From: Pseudenterobacter timonensis
GTDB taxonomy: Bacteria; Pseudomonadota; Gammaproteobacteria; Enterobacterales; Enterobacteriaceae
Reading direction: 5' to 3'
Length of the DNA stretch: 64,000 bases
NCBI RefSeq assembly: GCF_900021175.1
Contig: NZ_FCOP01000007.1
Coordinates: 62,001 to 126,000 of the forward strand
In this document: positions 1-12,029 of the stretch, piece after piece
How the letters are laid out: every line of letters starts with the position of its first letter
How positions within the stretch are numbered: position 1 is the stretch's first letter
Program-made: the position numbers and the translations under genes
Notes under the pieces: generated by a model
What the model saw: the letters and a program-made list of their open reading frames with translations, nothing else
Told to the model about the DNA's origin: nothing
The model's database searches: none

Positions 1-439
1 AGTTCAGCGCAGAGCGGGCCGCCTGTTCTGAGCTGGCGTCGATCAGGTCAGCAATCGCCTCCGCCTGGGCCAAATCGAGCTTATCGTTAAGAAACGCCCG
101 CTCAGAGAACTCGCCAGGCCGCGCAATACGCAGGCCTGGCAGGGTCAGAATACGTTTTAACAGCAGGTCGAGGATCACCGGGCCGCCGTGGCCCTGAAGC
201 TCTAATACATCCTCGCCGGTAAAAGAGTTGGGGCCAGGAAACCACAGGGCGATCCCCTGATCCAGCGCGGTACCGTCCGCATCTTTAAACGGCAGATAGT
301 CGGCGTAGCGCGGCTTAGGTAGCTTGCCCAGCACCGCTTCGGCCACCTCGCGCGCCTTAAGGCCGGAGATACGCAGAATGCCCACACCACCGCGTCCCGG
401 TGGGGTTGCCTGGGCGACGATAGTGTCGTTATGGCTCAT
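1..439 (-). CDS. mnmE: MnmE (TrmE), tRNA modification GTPase, N-terminal part
   Basis: Partial: the frame starts at ATG 439 and runs off the left edge, leaving about 146 of the usual 454 residues. The visible part is the folate-binding TrmE_N domain, starting [10 protein letters not shown] and containing the [12 protein letters not shown] and [15 protein letters not shown] stretches typical of the family. MnmE works with MnmG to install the carboxymethylaminomethyl group on wobble U34 of several tRNAs. The G domain and the C-terminal CxGK motif lie outside the window. It is downstream of yidC on the same strand, the usual enterobacterial order, but an intrinsic terminator and an ERIC element lie between them. 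Confidence 0.97.
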   Translation of the reverse strand, partial: MSHNDTIVAQATPPGRGGVGILRISGLKAREVAEAVLGKLPKPRYADYLPFKDADGTALDQGIALWFPGPNSFTGEDVLELQGHGGPVILDLLLKRILTLPGLRIARPGEFSERAFLNDKLDLAQAEAIADLIDASSEQAARSALN

Positions 440-460
440 GGTTTGTCTCTTTATGAATGT

Positions 461-487
461 AAAAAAGGCGGTCTATTGACCGCCTTC
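461..487 (-). terminator. Intrinsic terminator between yidC and mnmE
   Basis: Read on the minus strand, a GC-rich hairpin (GGCGGTC / GACCGCC, loop of about 4) is followed by six T residues at 466-461. It would end part of the yidC-side transcription just before mnmE. Confidence 0.75.
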
Positions 488-504
488 TCTGGCATTAACT
501 TTAC

Positions 505-620
505 CGTAGTTACTCGAAATAATTCAAGTTGCAGGAAGGCGGCAAGTTTGTGAGCCCCAGGAGCTTACTGTAGTAAGTGACTGGGGCAAGCAAACGCAGC
601 CAACGCGCCTGCGACTAGTA
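505..620. repeat. ERIC element (intergenic repeat)
   Basis: The core at about 553-586 reads CCCCAGGAGCTTAC, four bases, then GTAAGTGACTGGGG, which is the central hairpin of the Enterobacterial Repetitive Intergenic Consensus. The flanks (GTTGCAGGAAGGCGGCAAG on the left, CGCAGCCAACGC on the right) also match the consensus. It sits directly after the yidC stop codon, so it would form part of the 3' untranslated RNA of yidC. Confidence 0.85.
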
Positions 621-2264
621 TCAGGATTTTTTCTTCTCGCGGCTATGCAGGCCACGTTTCTCCAGACCACGGTAAATCAGCTGCTGCTGGATGATGGTCA
701 CCGTGTTACTCACGATGTAGTAAACCACCAGACCAGCCGGGAACCACAGGAAGAAGACCGTGAAGATGACCGGCATAAAGGTCATGATCTTCTGCTGCAT
801 CGGGTCGGTGACGGTTGTCGGCGACATTTTCTGAATCGCGAACATGGTCAGACCCATCAGGATCGGCAGAATGTAGTACGGGTCCTGTGCAGAGAGGTCG
901 TGGATCCAGAGGATAAACGGCGCATGGCGCAGTTCAACCGAGGCGCTCAGCATGTAGTAGAGCGCCAGGAAGATCGGCATCTGAATCAGCAGCGGGAAGC
1001 AGCCGCCCAGCGGGTTCACTTTCTCCGCTTTATACAGGGCCATCATCTCCTGGCTCTGACGCTGTTTGTCATCGCCCAGACGCTCACGCATCGCCTGAAT
1101 CTTCGGCTGCAGCATACGCATCTTCGCCATGGAGGTGTACTGCGCTTTGGTCAGCGGGTACATGATGCCACGAACGATAAAGGTGATAACGATAATGGAG
1201 AAGCCCCAGTTACCCAGGAAGCTATGGATCCACTTCAGCAGTTTAAACAGCGGCTGAGAGATGAACCACAGCCAGCCGTAGTCCACGGTCAGATCCAGGT
1301 GCGGCGCCACGGCAGCCATTTTGTCCTGAATTTCCGGGCCGACCCACAGAGTGCTGGCAAGCTTACCGGTTTGACCCGGCTGCACCAGTACCGGCTGAGA
1401 TTTGTAGCCGATAGCCGCCACGCCGTTACCGAGGTTAGCGGTATAGAAGTTGTTGGTGCCGTCGTTGTTCGGAACCCATGCTGTCGCAAAGTACTGCTGC
1501 AGCATCGCAACCCAGCCGCCTTTCGCGCTGACGTTCAGGTTTTCGTTATCGGCGATGGTATCGAACTTATATTTCTCGTACTTCTCGTCCGGCGTAGAGT
1601 ACGCCGCGCCGCGGAAGGTATGCAGCGCAAAGTTGCTGCTGCCGGTATCGCGGTGGGACGGCAGTTTGATGGATTGCTTCAGCTGACCAAAGGTCGACAG
1701 CTCCAGCGGTTTCGCGCCGGTATTCTGCACGCTATAACCCACGTTCACCGCATACTCACCGCGTTTCAGGGTGAAGGTTTTGGTGAAGGTGTTACCCGCG
1801 GCGTCGGTATAGGTCATCGGGATCGCCAGTTCGTTCTGACCATCAGCCATAACGAAGGTATCGCTGGTGACGTTATACAGCGGACGCGGACCGTTGGACG
1901 GGTTGTCCGGGCCGTCGCGACCGGTCAGGCCGCTCTGCGCCTGGTAGATAAACTCAGGCGTGGTTTCGAGTAACTGGAACGGTTCCGTTGATTTCAGCTC
2001 TTTCGGGTAGGTCAACAGCAGCGCCTGCTCAACATCACCACCACGGGTGTTGATAGTCAGCTCAAGCACGTCGGTCTTAACCGTAATCAGTTTCCCCTGG
2101 CCACTGGCCGGTACGCCCTGGTCGGCGGCGCTACCCGCTGCGGTGGTCGTTGTCTGCGTGGTCTGCTGCTGGGGCTGAGGATTTTTATCCTGCTCCCATG
2201 CCTGCCAGATCATGAAAGACACGAACAACAAAGCGATGATAAGAAGATTGCGTTGCGAATCCAT
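621..2264 (-). CDS. yidC: YidC membrane protein insertase
   Basis: 547 residues, the normal enterobacterial length. YidC inserts and folds inner-membrane proteins, alone or with SecYEG. Residues 5-22 form the first membrane segment ([17 protein letters not shown] start). The large periplasmic domain spans roughly 55-340 and contains YNVTSDTF and [11 protein letters not shown]. The conserved insertase core follows from about 345 to 535, with the [12 protein letters not shown] segment and a lysine-rich tail (EKKKS). It is the last gene of the rpmH-rnpA-yidD-yidC cluster; the yidD stop is two bases upstream of its start. An ERIC element follows the stop. Confidence 0.98.
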   Translation of the reverse strand: MDSQRNLLIIALLFVSFMIWQAWEQDKNPQPQQQTTQTTTTAAGSAADQGVPASGQGKLITVKTDVLELTINTRGGDVEQALLLTYPKELKSTEPFQLLETTPEFIYQAQSGLTGRDGPDNPSNGPRPLYNVTSDTFVMADGQNELAIPMTYTDAAGNTFTKTFTLKRGEYAVNVGYSVQNTGAKPLELSTFGQLKQSIKLPSHRDTGSSNFALHTFRGAAYSTPDEKYEKYKFDTIADNENLNVSAKGGWVAMLQQYFATAWVPNNDGTNNFYTANLGNGVAAIGYKSQPVLVQPGQTGKLASTLWVGPEIQDKMAAVAPHLDLTVDYGWLWFISQPLFKLLKWIHSFLGNWGFSIIVITFIVRGIMYPLTKAQYTSMAKMRMLQPKIQAMRERLGDDKQRQSQEMMALYKAEKVNPLGGCFPLLIQMPIFLALYYMLSASVELRHAPFILWIHDLSAQDPYYILPILMGLTMFAIQKMSPTTVTDPMQQKIMTFMPVIFTVFFLWFPAGLVVYYIVSNTVTIIQQQLIYRGLEKRGLHSREKKKS

Positions 2265-2266
2265 CG

Positions 2267-2524
2267 TTAGTGTTCTCTGGTATCAAATGGTCCTGGGGGG
2301 ACGGGATCGTCTCCACCGGGGTGTAAAGGGTGGCATTTTAATACGCGTTTCACCGTCAACCAACTGCCTTTTATCACTCCAAACCTGCGCAATGCCTCAA
2401 TTCCGTATTGCGAGCAGGTTGGTCTGAAACGGCAGTGCGGCCCGAGTAGCGGACTAATCAGGCGTTGATAAACCCGAATGAGGGCTATCAGGACCCGCGA
2501 GCCAGGCGACAGTGGCGGCGCCAT
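2267..2524 (-). CDS. yidD: YidD membrane protein insertion efficiency factor
   Basis: 85 residues of the small YidD family. The [16 protein letters not shown] motif with its conserved cysteine pair and the [15 protein letters not shown] motif identify it. The protein is membrane-associated and helps YidC-dependent insertion. Its 5' end overlaps rnpA by 37 bases in another frame, the usual arrangement, so the two are translationally linked. Confidence 0.96.
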   Translation of the reverse strand: MAPPLSPGSRVLIALIRVYQRLISPLLGPHCRFRPTCSQYGIEALRRFGVIKGSWLTVKRVLKCHPLHPGGDDPVPPGPFDTREH

Positions 2525-2847
2525 AATTTTTCCAACGCTTCCGAGAGAGCACGGTTATCGAGGTCGGCAACCCCTTTTTTTGCCACCACCACGAAATCCA
2601 TCGAGGGGAGTTCATGCTGACGTAAACGGAAGCTTTCACGCGTCAGACGTTTAATCCGGTTGCGTTCATGGGCGCGCTTGACGTTTTTCTTGGCGACAGT
2701 AAGACCGATGCGGGGATGCCCCAGCGAATTTTGGCGGCCGAGGATGGTGATTTGCGGCGTGCCGGCCCGTTGTGGCTGCTGGAAGACGAATGTGAAATGA
2801 GTGGGAGTTAACAAACGTAACTCCCTGGGAAATGCGAGCTTAACCAC
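2488..2847 (-). CDS. rnpA: RnpA, protein component of RNase P
   Basis: 119 residues starting at a GTG codon (2847-2845), as in E. coli. RnpA binds the catalytic RNA of RNase P and helps 5' maturation of tRNA precursors. The RNR motif is clear ([18 protein letters not shown], about residues 57-74). It lies 15 bases after rpmH on the same strand and overlaps yidD at its 3' end. Confidence 0.97.
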   Translation of the reverse strand: MVKLAFPRELRLLTPTHFTFVFQQPQRAGTPQITILGRQNSLGHPRIGLTVAKKNVKRAHERNRIKRLTRESFRLRQHELPSMDFVVVAKKGVADLDNRALSEALEKLWRRHCRLARGS

Positions 2848-2862
2848 CAGGGGTTAGCTTTA

Positions 2863-3015
<153 letters not shown>

Positions 3016-3104
3016 CTAAACTTGAATAAATTCACTGACTTTTGCGTGTACCCGAACGAAATTCGAACGACTAACGCCTCAGCGTGGGTGATTAAAGAGG
3101 CCGG

Positions 3105-3133
3105 ATTGTAATAATTGTACACTCCGGAGTCAA
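3105..3133 (-). promoter_or_regulatory. rpmH sigma-70 promoter
   Basis: On the minus strand TTGACT (3133-3128) and TACAAT (3110-3105) are separated by exactly 17 bases. This near-consensus promoter matches the layout of the E. coli rpmH promoter and drives the ribosomal protein and RNase P genes. Confidence 0.85.
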
Positions 3134-3602
3134 TTCTCTTTCCTTATTTCCCGGCTATTTCCGCACGATTTCGCGTGGAAAATGAGCAGCGTCCGACGCT
3201 GGAAGGCGAGCATCACGCGCCGGGTGGGGGATTATACGGCCTCCCCGTCAAAGCGCAAGGATCGTCCCGGATCTTCGTTAGATCGTTTAGGTAAAAAAGC
3301 GGCTGTGCTCATTAAATTTTCCAATATGCGGGCTAAATCGCGCGGCGCTGCCGCCAGGATCGTTTACACTTACCCGGTTCGAGATCGTCCTGTGGATAAA
3401 TCGGGAAGAATCTGTGAGAAACAGAAGATCTCTGGCTCACTTTACGCTATGATCCGCGGTCCCGATCGCGATCCAGGATCCTGGCCGGGTAAAATTGCAG
3501 ATAGCAATTCGCACGTCACCCTGTTGCACCGGGTCTTTCCGACGTGTGCCAACAATCATGAATATTCAATAGTTTTCTTTTATTGTTCGAGTGGAGTCCG
3601 CC
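3134..3602 (+). promoter_or_regulatory. dnaA promoter region with DnaA box and clustered GATC sites
   Basis: No gene is seen between the rpmH promoter and dnaA. A perfect DnaA box lies at 3391-3399 (TGTGGATAA, i.e. TTATCCACA on the minus strand), the expected autoregulatory site. GATC Dam sites are dense between about 3250 and 3480. A possible -10 hexamer TATGAT lies at 3448-3453. An open frame covers 3182-3649 but has no family features. The AT-rich stretch at 3555-3590 precedes the dnaA start. Confidence 0.7.
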
Positions 3603-5000
3603 GTGTCACTTTCGCTTTGGCAGCAGTGTCTTGCCCGATTGCAGGATGAGTTACCAGCCACAGAATTTAGTATGTGGATCCGCCCGTTGCAGGCGGAGTT
3701 GAGCGATAACACGCTGGCTTTGTATGCGCCAAACCGTTTTGTGCTCGACTGGGTAAGGGACAAGTACCTGAACAATATCAATGGACTGCTGAACGATTTC
3801 TGCGGCTCTGATGCGCCACAGTTGCGTTTTGAAGTGGGGACCAAACCGGTCACCCAGACCGTGAAAGAGGCGGTCAATGTGGCCGCGCCTGCGCAGGCTG
3901 CTCCGGCACCCGCGCCGCGCGCCGCGCCAGCGGCCCGCCCCGGTTGGGATAATGTGCCGGCTCCGGCTGAACCCACCTACCGCTCCAACGTTAACGTTAA
4001 GCATACGTTCGATAACTTCGTTGAGGGTAAATCGAACCAGCTGGCGCGCGCGGCGGCCCGCCAGGTGGCGGATAACCCCGGCGGCGCCTACAACCCGCTG
4101 TTTCTCTATGGTGGCACTGGCCTCGGTAAAACCCACCTGCTGCATGCGGTCGGCAACGGCATCATGGCGCGCAAGCCGAACGCGAAGGTGGTCTACATGC
4201 ACTCCGAGCGCTTCGTGCAGGATATGGTCAAGGCGCTGCAAAACAACGCTATCGAAGAGTTTAAACGCTATTACCGCTCCGTTGACGCGCTGCTGATCGA
4301 TGACATCCAGTTTTTTGCCAATAAAGAACGATCCCAGGAAGAGTTTTTCCACACCTTTAACGCCCTGCTCGAAGGTAATCAGCAGATCATTCTCACCTCG
4401 GATCGTTATCCGAAAGAGATCAACGGCGTCGAGGATCGTCTGAAATCCCGCTTCGGCTGGGGGCTGACCGTGGCGATCGAGCCTCCGGAGCTGGAAACCC
4501 GCGTGGCGATCCTGATGAAAAAGGCTGACGAGAACGACATCCGCCTGCCGGGCGAGGTCGCGTTCTTTATCGCCAAGCGCCTGCGCTCTAACGTTCGTGA
4601 GCTGGAAGGGGCGCTGAACCGCGTCATCGCCAACGCGAACTTTACCGGACGCGCCATTACTATCGATTTTGTGCGCGAAGCGCTGCGCGATCTGCTGGCG
4701 CTGCAGGAAAAACTGGTCACCATCGACAATATTCAGAAGACGGTGGCGGAGTACTACAAAATTAAAGTGGCGGACCTGCTCTCTAAACGCCGTTCCCGCT
4801 CGGTGGCGCGACCGCGCCAGATGGCAATGGCGCTGGCAAAAGAGTTAACCAACCACAGCCTGCCGGAAATCGGCGATGCCTTTGGTGGCCGTGACCATAC
4901 CACCGTGCTGCATGCCTGTCGCAAGATTGAGCAGCTGCGCGAAGAAAGCCACGACATAAAAGAAGATTTTTCCAATTTAATCAGAACACTATCATCGTGA
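3603..5000 (+). CDS. dnaA: DnaA chromosomal replication initiator
   Basis: 465 residues from the GTG start at 3603 ([14 protein letters not shown]), matching the E. coli start; a GTG 12 bases upstream is less likely. Domain I is residues 1-85 and domain II is the proline/alanine-rich linker at about 90-125. The AAA+ domain has Walker A GGTGLGKT near 170 and Walker [10 protein letters not shown] near 230. The DNA-binding domain IV carries the signature [15 protein letters not shown] near 430. DnaA opens oriC and represses its own gene. It is four bases upstream of dnaN. Confidence 0.98.
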   Translation: MSLSLWQQCLARLQDELPATEFSMWIRPLQAELSDNTLALYAPNRFVLDWVRDKYLNNINGLLNDFCGSDAPQLRFEVGTKPVTQTVKEAVNVAAPAQAAPAPAPRAAPAARPGWDNVPAPAEPTYRSNVNVKHTFDNFVEGKSNQLARAAARQVADNPGGAYNPLFLYGGTGLGKTHLLHAVGNGIMARKPNAKVVYMHSERFVQDMVKALQNNAIEEFKRYYRSVDALLIDDIQFFANKERSQEEFFHTFNALLEGNQQIILTSDRYPKEINGVEDRLKSRFGWGLTVAIEPPELETRVAILMKKADENDIRLPGEVAFFIAKRLRSNVRELEGALNRVIANANFTGRAITIDFVREALRDLLALQEKLVTIDNIQKTVAEYYKIKVADLLSKRRSRSVARPRQMAMALAKELTNHSLPEIGDAFGGRDHTTVLHACRKIEQLREESHDIKEDFSNLIRTLSS

Positions 5001-5004
5001 CGCT

Positions 5005-6105
5005 ATGAAATTTACCGTTGAACGTGAACATCTCTTAAAACCGCTGCAACAGGTGAGCGGCCCGTTAGGCGGCCGTCCGACGCTGCCTATTCTTGGAAAC
5101 CTGCTGCTTCAGGTCGCAGACGGTACGCTGTCGCTGACCGGTACAGACCTGGAAATGGAAATGGTCGCACGCGTGACGCTCTCTCAGCCGCACGAGGCGG
5201 GAGCGACCACCGTTCCGGCGCGTAAGTTTTTTGATATCTGCCGCGGCCTGCCGGAAGGCGCCGAGATCGCGGTGCAGCTGGAAGGCGATCGCATGCTGGT
5301 GCGCTCTGGCCGCAGCCGTTTCTCGCTTTCCACGCTGCCTGCCGCCGACTTTCCGAACCTGGACGACTGGCAGAGCGAGGTCGAATTTACCCTGCCGCAG
5401 GCGACCATGAAGCGTCTGATCGAGGCGACCCAGTTCTCGATGGCGCATCAGGATGTACGTTACTACTTAAACGGCATGCTGTTCGAAACCGAAGGGGAAG
5501 AGCTGCGTACCGTCGCCACTGACGGTCACCGTCTGGCGGTCTGCTCCATGCCCATCGGGCAATCACTGCCCAGCCATTCGGTGATCGTGCCGCGTAAAGG
5601 GGTGATTGAGCTGATGCGTATGCTCGACGGCGGCGAGACGCCGCTGCGCGTGCAGATCGGCAGCAACAATATTCGCGCTCATGTGGGCGATTTTATCTTT
5701 ACCTCCAAGCTGGTGGATGGCCGTTTCCCGGATTATCGCCGCGTATTGCCGAAGAACCCCGACAAAACGCTCGAAGCAGGCTGCGATATTCTCAAGCAGG
5801 CCTTTGCCCGCGCGGCGATCCTCTCTAACGAGAAGTTTCGCGGCGTACGTCTCTATGTGAGCGAAAACCAGCTGAAAATCACCGCCAACAACCCGGAACA
5901 GGAAGAGGCGGAAGAGATGCTGGACGTCACCTACGCCGGTACGGAGATGGAGATCGGCTTTAACGTTAGCTACGTGCTGGATGTGCTTAACGCCCTGAAG
6001 TGCGAAAATGTGCGCATTTTGCTGACTGACTCGGTGTCGAGCGTACAGATTGAAGACGCTGCCAGCCAAAGCGCGGCTTACGTTGTTATGCCAATGAGAC
6101 TTTAG
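5005..6105 (+). CDS. dnaN: DNA polymerase III beta sliding clamp
   Basis: 366 residues, exactly the E. coli length. Three repeated clamp domains form the dimeric ring that tethers Pol III. Start MKFTVEREHLLKPLQQVSGPL and end AAYVVMPMRL are family hallmarks. It follows dnaA by four bases. Normally recF begins at the dnaN stop codon, but here a 147-bp gap with an ERIC-like repeat intervenes. Confidence 0.98.
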   Translation: MKFTVEREHLLKPLQQVSGPLGGRPTLPILGNLLLQVADGTLSLTGTDLEMEMVARVTLSQPHEAGATTVPARKFFDICRGLPEGAEIAVQLEGDRMLVRSGRSRFSLSTLPAADFPNLDDWQSEVEFTLPQATMKRLIEATQFSMAHQDVRYYLNGMLFETEGEELRTVATDGHRLAVCSMPIGQSLPSHSVIVPRKGVIELMRMLDGGETPLRVQIGSNNIRAHVGDFIFTSKLVDGRFPDYRRVLPKNPDKTLEAGCDILKQAFARAAILSNEKFRGVRLYVSENQLKITANNPEQEEAEEMLDVTYAGTEMEIGFNVSYVLDVLNALKCENVRILLTDSVSSVQIEDAASQSAAYVVMPMRL

Positions 6106-6114
6106 TGAAAAATA

Positions 6115-6245
6115 GCGGGCTATCTTACTTGCCAGTTTTAACCCGGGCTGTGCTCGCCCCTGTCACGTACTTCGTGTACGCTCCAGGGTCTGCGCGCAGT
6201 CCGCGTTGAAAGTGGCTGCGCCGATTACACCCTGGCCCGAAGAAA
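6115..6245. repeat. ERIC-like palindromic element between dnaN and recF
   Basis: The centre at about 6160-6190 is a hairpin: CCCTGTCACGTAC, a short loop, then GTACGCTCCAGGG. Its GTCAC.TAC....GTA.GCTCC pattern matches the reverse complement of the ERIC core near 570, and the flanking CGGGCTGTGCTC and GTGGCTGCGC resemble diverged ERIC arms. Assignment to the ERIC family is inference; the palindrome itself is seen directly. Confidence 0.55.
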
Positions 6246-6252
6246 CCCAGAT

Positions 6253-7326
6253 ATGTCACTGACGCGCCTTTTAATTAAAGATTTCCGCAATATCGAAAAT
6301 GCGGATCTCGCTTTATCCCCCGGCTTTAATTTCCTGGTTGGCGCGAACGGCAGCGGCAAAACCAGCGTGCTGGAAGCCATCTACACGCTCGGCCATGGCC
6401 GGGCGTTCCGCAGTTTGCAGATTGGGCGTGTCATTCGTCACGAGCAGGAGGCCTTTGTCCTGCACGGGCGCCTGCAGGGGGCGGAGCGGGAAACCGCCAT
6501 CGGCCTCACCAAAGACAAGCAGGGTGACAGCAAGGTGCGTATCGACGGCACCGATGGCCACAAAGTGGCGGAGCTGGCGCTGCTGATGCCGATGCAGTTA
6601 ATTACCCCCGAGGGGTTTACTTTACTCAACGGCGGCCCCAAATACAGAAGAGCGTTCCTCGACTGGGGATGCTTTCACAACGAACCGGGCTTCTTTAACG
6701 CCTGGAGCAACCTGAAGCGCCTGCTTAAACAGCGCAACGCCGCGCTGCGCCAGGTCTCCCGGTATGCCGAGCTGCGTGCGTGGGACAAAGAGCTGATCCC
6801 GCTGGCGGAACAGATCAGCCGCTGGCGCGCCGATTACAGCACCGGGATCGCCGCGGATATGGCCGATACCTGCAAACAGTTTTTACCCGAGTTCTCTCTC
6901 TCCTTCTCCTTCCAGCGTGGCTGGGAGAAAGAGACGGACTATGCTGAGGTGCTGGAGAGAAGCTTCGAGCGCGACCGGATGTTGACCTACACCGCGCACG
7001 GCCCGCACAAAGCGGACTTCCGCATCCGCGCCGACGGCGCGCCGGTGGAAGATACGCTGTCGCGCGGGCAGCTTAAGCTTCTGATGTGCGCCCTGCGCCT
7101 GGCGCAGGGGGAATACCTCACCCGTGAGAGCGGGCGGCGCTGCCTCTACCTGATAGATGATTTTGCCTCGGAACTTGACGACGCGCGGCGTGGGCTGCTT
7201 GCCAGCCGCTTAAAAGCCACGCAGTCGCAGGTTTTCGTCAGCGCCATTAGCGCTGAACACGTTATGGACATGTCGGACAAAAATTCGAAGATGTTCACCG
7301 TGGAAAAGGGTAAAATAACGGATTAA
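6253..7326 (+). CDS. recF: RecF recombination mediator
   Basis: 357 residues, the E. coli length. RecF is an SMC-like ATPase that, with RecO and RecR, loads RecA at single-stranded gaps. Walker A is GANGSGKT (about 30-37), the signature is [10 protein letters not shown], and Walker B is [12 protein letters not shown] near 300. The upstream gene dnaN is 147 bp away because of the inserted repeat, so the usual translational coupling is lost and the ribosome site before ATG 6253 looks weak. Confidence 0.97.
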   Translation: MSLTRLLIKDFRNIENADLALSPGFNFLVGANGSGKTSVLEAIYTLGHGRAFRSLQIGRVIRHEQEAFVLHGRLQGAERETAIGLTKDKQGDSKVRIDGTDGHKVAELALLMPMQLITPEGFTLLNGGPKYRRAFLDWGCFHNEPGFFNAWSNLKRLLKQRNAALRQVSRYAELRAWDKELIPLAEQISRWRADYSTGIAADMADTCKQFLPEFSLSFSFQRGWEKETDYAEVLERSFERDRMLTYTAHGPHKADFRIRADGAPVEDTLSRGQLKLLMCALRLAQGEYLTRESGRRCLYLIDDFASELDDARRGLLASRLKATQSQVFVSAISAEHVMDMSDKNSKMFTVEKGKITD

Positions 7327-7336
7327 CCCAAGATAA

Positions 7337-9763
<2,427 letters not shown>

Positions 9764-9773
9764 GTTGTAATTT

Positions 9774-9865
9774 CCCTCACCCTAACCCTCTCCCCATCGG
9801 GGAGGGGGATAGCCCGGGGCCCTCATTTCTCCCTGGCTTCTGTCGGGAGAGGGCCGGGGTGAGGG
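9774..9865. repeat. Palindromic intergenic repeat of the CCCTCACCC...GGGTGAGGG type
   Basis: The left arm CCCTCACCCTAACCCTCTCC and the right arm GGGAGAGGGCCGGGGTGAGG form an imperfect inverted repeat of about 21 bp around an inner part with its own small hairpin. The same arms bound the 46-bp tandem array at 40075-40492. This family is common between genes in gamma-proteobacteria. It lies 10 bases after the gyrB stop. Confidence 0.7.
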
Positions 9866-9981
9866 CAAATTCTGTTTCCCAAAAGAGGAATCCCCTCGCC
9901 AGTCTCAGCCTCCTTTCTTCCCGTGTTTTTTGAGCCGAATCGCGTTAGCATGAGTTCAGACTCATTCAAACCGGGGATCCC

Positions 9982-10794
9982 ATGGCTATCAAACTCATTG
10001 CAATTGACATGGACGGCACGCTGTTGCTGCCGGACCACACCATCTCTCCTGCCGTTAAAAACGCGATTGCCGCCGCCCGTGAAAAAGGGGTCAACGTGGT
10101 ACTCACCACCGGTCGTCCCTATGCGGGGGTGCATAACTACCTGAAAGAGTTGCATATGGAACAGCCGGGCGACTACTGCATCACCTATAATGGTGCGCTG
10201 GTACAAAAGGCGGGCGATGGCAGTACCGTGGCGCAGACCGCGCTGAGCTATGACGACTATCGCTACCTGGAAAAACTCTCCCGTGAGGTCGGTTCCCATT
10301 TCCACGCCCTCGATCGTAATACGCTTTACACCGCCAACCGTGATATCAGCTACTACACGGTGCATGAATCCTATGTGGCGACGATCCCGCTGGTCTTCTG
10401 CGAAGCCGAAAAAATGGACCCGGAGACGCAGTTCCTGAAGGTGATGATGATTGACGAGCCCGCCATTCTCGATCGGGCCATCGCCCGTATCCCGGCAGAG
10501 GTGAAAGAGAAATATACCGTGCTGAAAAGCGCTCCCTATTTCCTTGAGATCCTTGATAAGCGCGTGAATAAAGGCACAGGGGTGAAATCGCTCGCTGATG
10601 CGCTGGGCATTGAGCGCGACGAGATCATGGCGATTGGCGACCAGGAAAACGATATTGCGATGCTTGAATTTGCGGGCGTAGGGGTGGCGATGGACAACGC
10701 GATTCCGGCTGCGAAAGAGGCGGCGAATTTCATCACCAGGTCGAATATTGAAGATGGCGTAGCCTGGGCAATCGAAAAATACGTCTTGTCCTGA
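9982..10794 (+). CDS. yidA: YidA sugar-phosphate phosphatase (HAD family)
   Basis: 270 residues, the E. coli length. A Cof-type HAD hydrolase that removes phosphate from small sugar phosphates in the cytoplasm. Motif I is DMDGTLL (residues 9-15) with the nucleophile Asp9. Motif II is the TTGRP region. Motif III lysine precedes the cap domain, and motif IV is GDQENDIAML near 220. The start MAIKLIAIDMDG has no competitor. Confidence 0.95.
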   Translation: MAIKLIAIDMDGTLLLPDHTISPAVKNAIAAAREKGVNVVLTTGRPYAGVHNYLKELHMEQPGDYCITYNGALVQKAGDGSTVAQTALSYDDYRYLEKLSREVGSHFHALDRNTLYTANRDISYYTVHESYVATIPLVFCEAEKMDPETQFLKVMMIDEPAILDRAIARIPAEVKEKYTVLKSAPYFLEILDKRVNKGTGVKSLADALGIERDEIMAIGDQENDIAMLEFAGVGVAMDNAIPAAKEAANFITRSNIEDGVAWAIEKYVLS

Positions 10795-10800
10795 TCGTTC

Positions 10801-10826
10801 GTCGGCCCGATCCCGGTCGGGCCGAC
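10801..10826. terminator. GC-rich hairpin after yidA
   Basis: GTCGGCCCGA and TCGGGCCGAC form a 10-bp stem six bases after the yidA stop. There is no T-run, so it may only stabilise the 3' end. Confidence 0.45.
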
Positions 10827-10994
10827 AGAAAGATAAGCATTTGCAGGCATCGCTTTTCAGAAGATGTAAGTTCACAGTTTTCTATTGCAAAACATAAATC
10901 CGCACGGAAATCCCTCTAAAAAGTGCGACATTCCTTTATTCTTAGCCCCCTTCGATAAACCGGCGTTTCTCGCCAGAATAAACAATTAATAATT

Positions 10995-12029
10995 ATGAAA
11001 AAAAGCTCCCTTTTGGTGCTGACAACGCTGCCGTTTGCGGCGTTTTCGACCTGGGCTGCAAACAGCTCACCTGCAGACTTATCGCCACTCTATCGTTATC
11101 ACGATGACGACGTCGCAACCCCGGCAGAAGAGATCGCGCCGACGCCGGAAAAGGCAAAAGCAGAGAGTACGTCAGTGCTCCCTTTGTGGGGCGACGAAGC
11201 CAGAAAGCGGGGCTATGAACTTCCTGCGCCGTTCGGTATCAACATCAACTATATGAATATGCGTCAGAATATTGACGTTGATAGCATCAATTTCAACGGG
11301 CTGGCTTTAACCGGTCCTTTCGGCAAATCTATCCCACTGGATAACGCCTTTAAAATCAACGTGGGTGATACCCGGGAAAAGAGCCAGACCGAAACGATGA
11401 AGCTGGACGCCTGGCTGCTGCCGTTTATGAACGTCTACGGCCTGATAGGTCATACCGAAGGCCATTCTGTTTCGCAAATTGGCGTCGGGATTAACGGGCC
11501 TGCAGGGAAAACCTACCACCCGGCAAATCTGCAAAATCTGCAGTTTAAGCTCGATTTCAAAGGCACGACCTACGGGGTTGGCACCACGCTGGTGGGGGGC
11601 GTCGGCAACTGGTTTACCGCCCTTGATGCCAACTACACCCAGACGCAGTTCGATATTCTGGATGGCAGCATCGACGCGTTTACCGTTTCGCCGCGCATCG
11701 GCTATCGCTTCTCCACGCCGGGAATAGACCGCTTTCATTTGCCGTCGGGCAAGCTTAACGTCTGGGTGGGTAGCATGTATCAGGATGTGCAGCAGGAGTT
11801 TAAGGGCAGCCTGGACGATCTGAACATGCCATCCGCGATGCTGCAGCAGATGGTGGATCTGGCGAACCAGTCGCATAACGGCCGCTTCGATGTGAAACAG
11901 CATCTGCAATCGCCATGGAACGTGCTGCTGGGGGCGCAGTATGAGATCACCCGCAGCTTTAACATTACCACCGAAGTCGGTTTTGCCGAACGTAACAGCT
12001 TCTTTGTAGCAGGCGAGTACCGCTTTTGA
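10995..12029 (+). CDS. Predicted outer-membrane beta-barrel protein
   Basis: 344 residues; no named family recognised. A clear Sec signal peptide is present (MKKSSLLVLTTLPFAAFSTWA, cleavage likely after AANS or TWA). A charged, proline- and alanine-rich stretch follows (about 35-60). Then alternating hydrophobic/polar strands with frequent Gly and aromatic residues run to the last residue, which is Phe (VAGEYRF), the C-terminal barrel-assembly signature. It is the first gene of a three-gene operon: the next gene starts inside its stop codon. Role unknown; a porin, a receptor or a partner of the second barrel are all possible. Confidence 0.75.
   Translation: MKKSSLLVLTTLPFAAFSTWAANSSPADLSPLYRYHDDDVATPAEEIAPTPEKAKAESTSVLPLWGDEARKRGYELPAPFGININYMNMRQNIDVDSINFNGLALTGPFGKSIPLDNAFKINVGDTREKSQTETMKLDAWLLPFMNVYGLIGHTEGHSVSQIGVGINGPAGKTYHPANLQNLQFKLDFKGTTYGVGTTLVGGVGNWFTALDANYTQTQFDILDGSIDAFTVSPRIGYRFSTPGIDRFHLPSGKLNVWVGSMYQDVQQEFKGSLDDLNMPSAMLQQMVDLANQSHNGRFDVKQHLQSPWNVLLGAQYEITRSFNITTEVGFAERNSFFVAGEYRF

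Noticed and set aside
645-1973. Long open frame antisense to yidC
   Set aside because: Codon-bias shadow of yidC; His/Arg/Gln-rich with no domain.
3182-3649. 155-residue frame across the dnaA promoter
   Set aside because: Covers the DnaA box and promoter signals and runs into dnaA; no family features.
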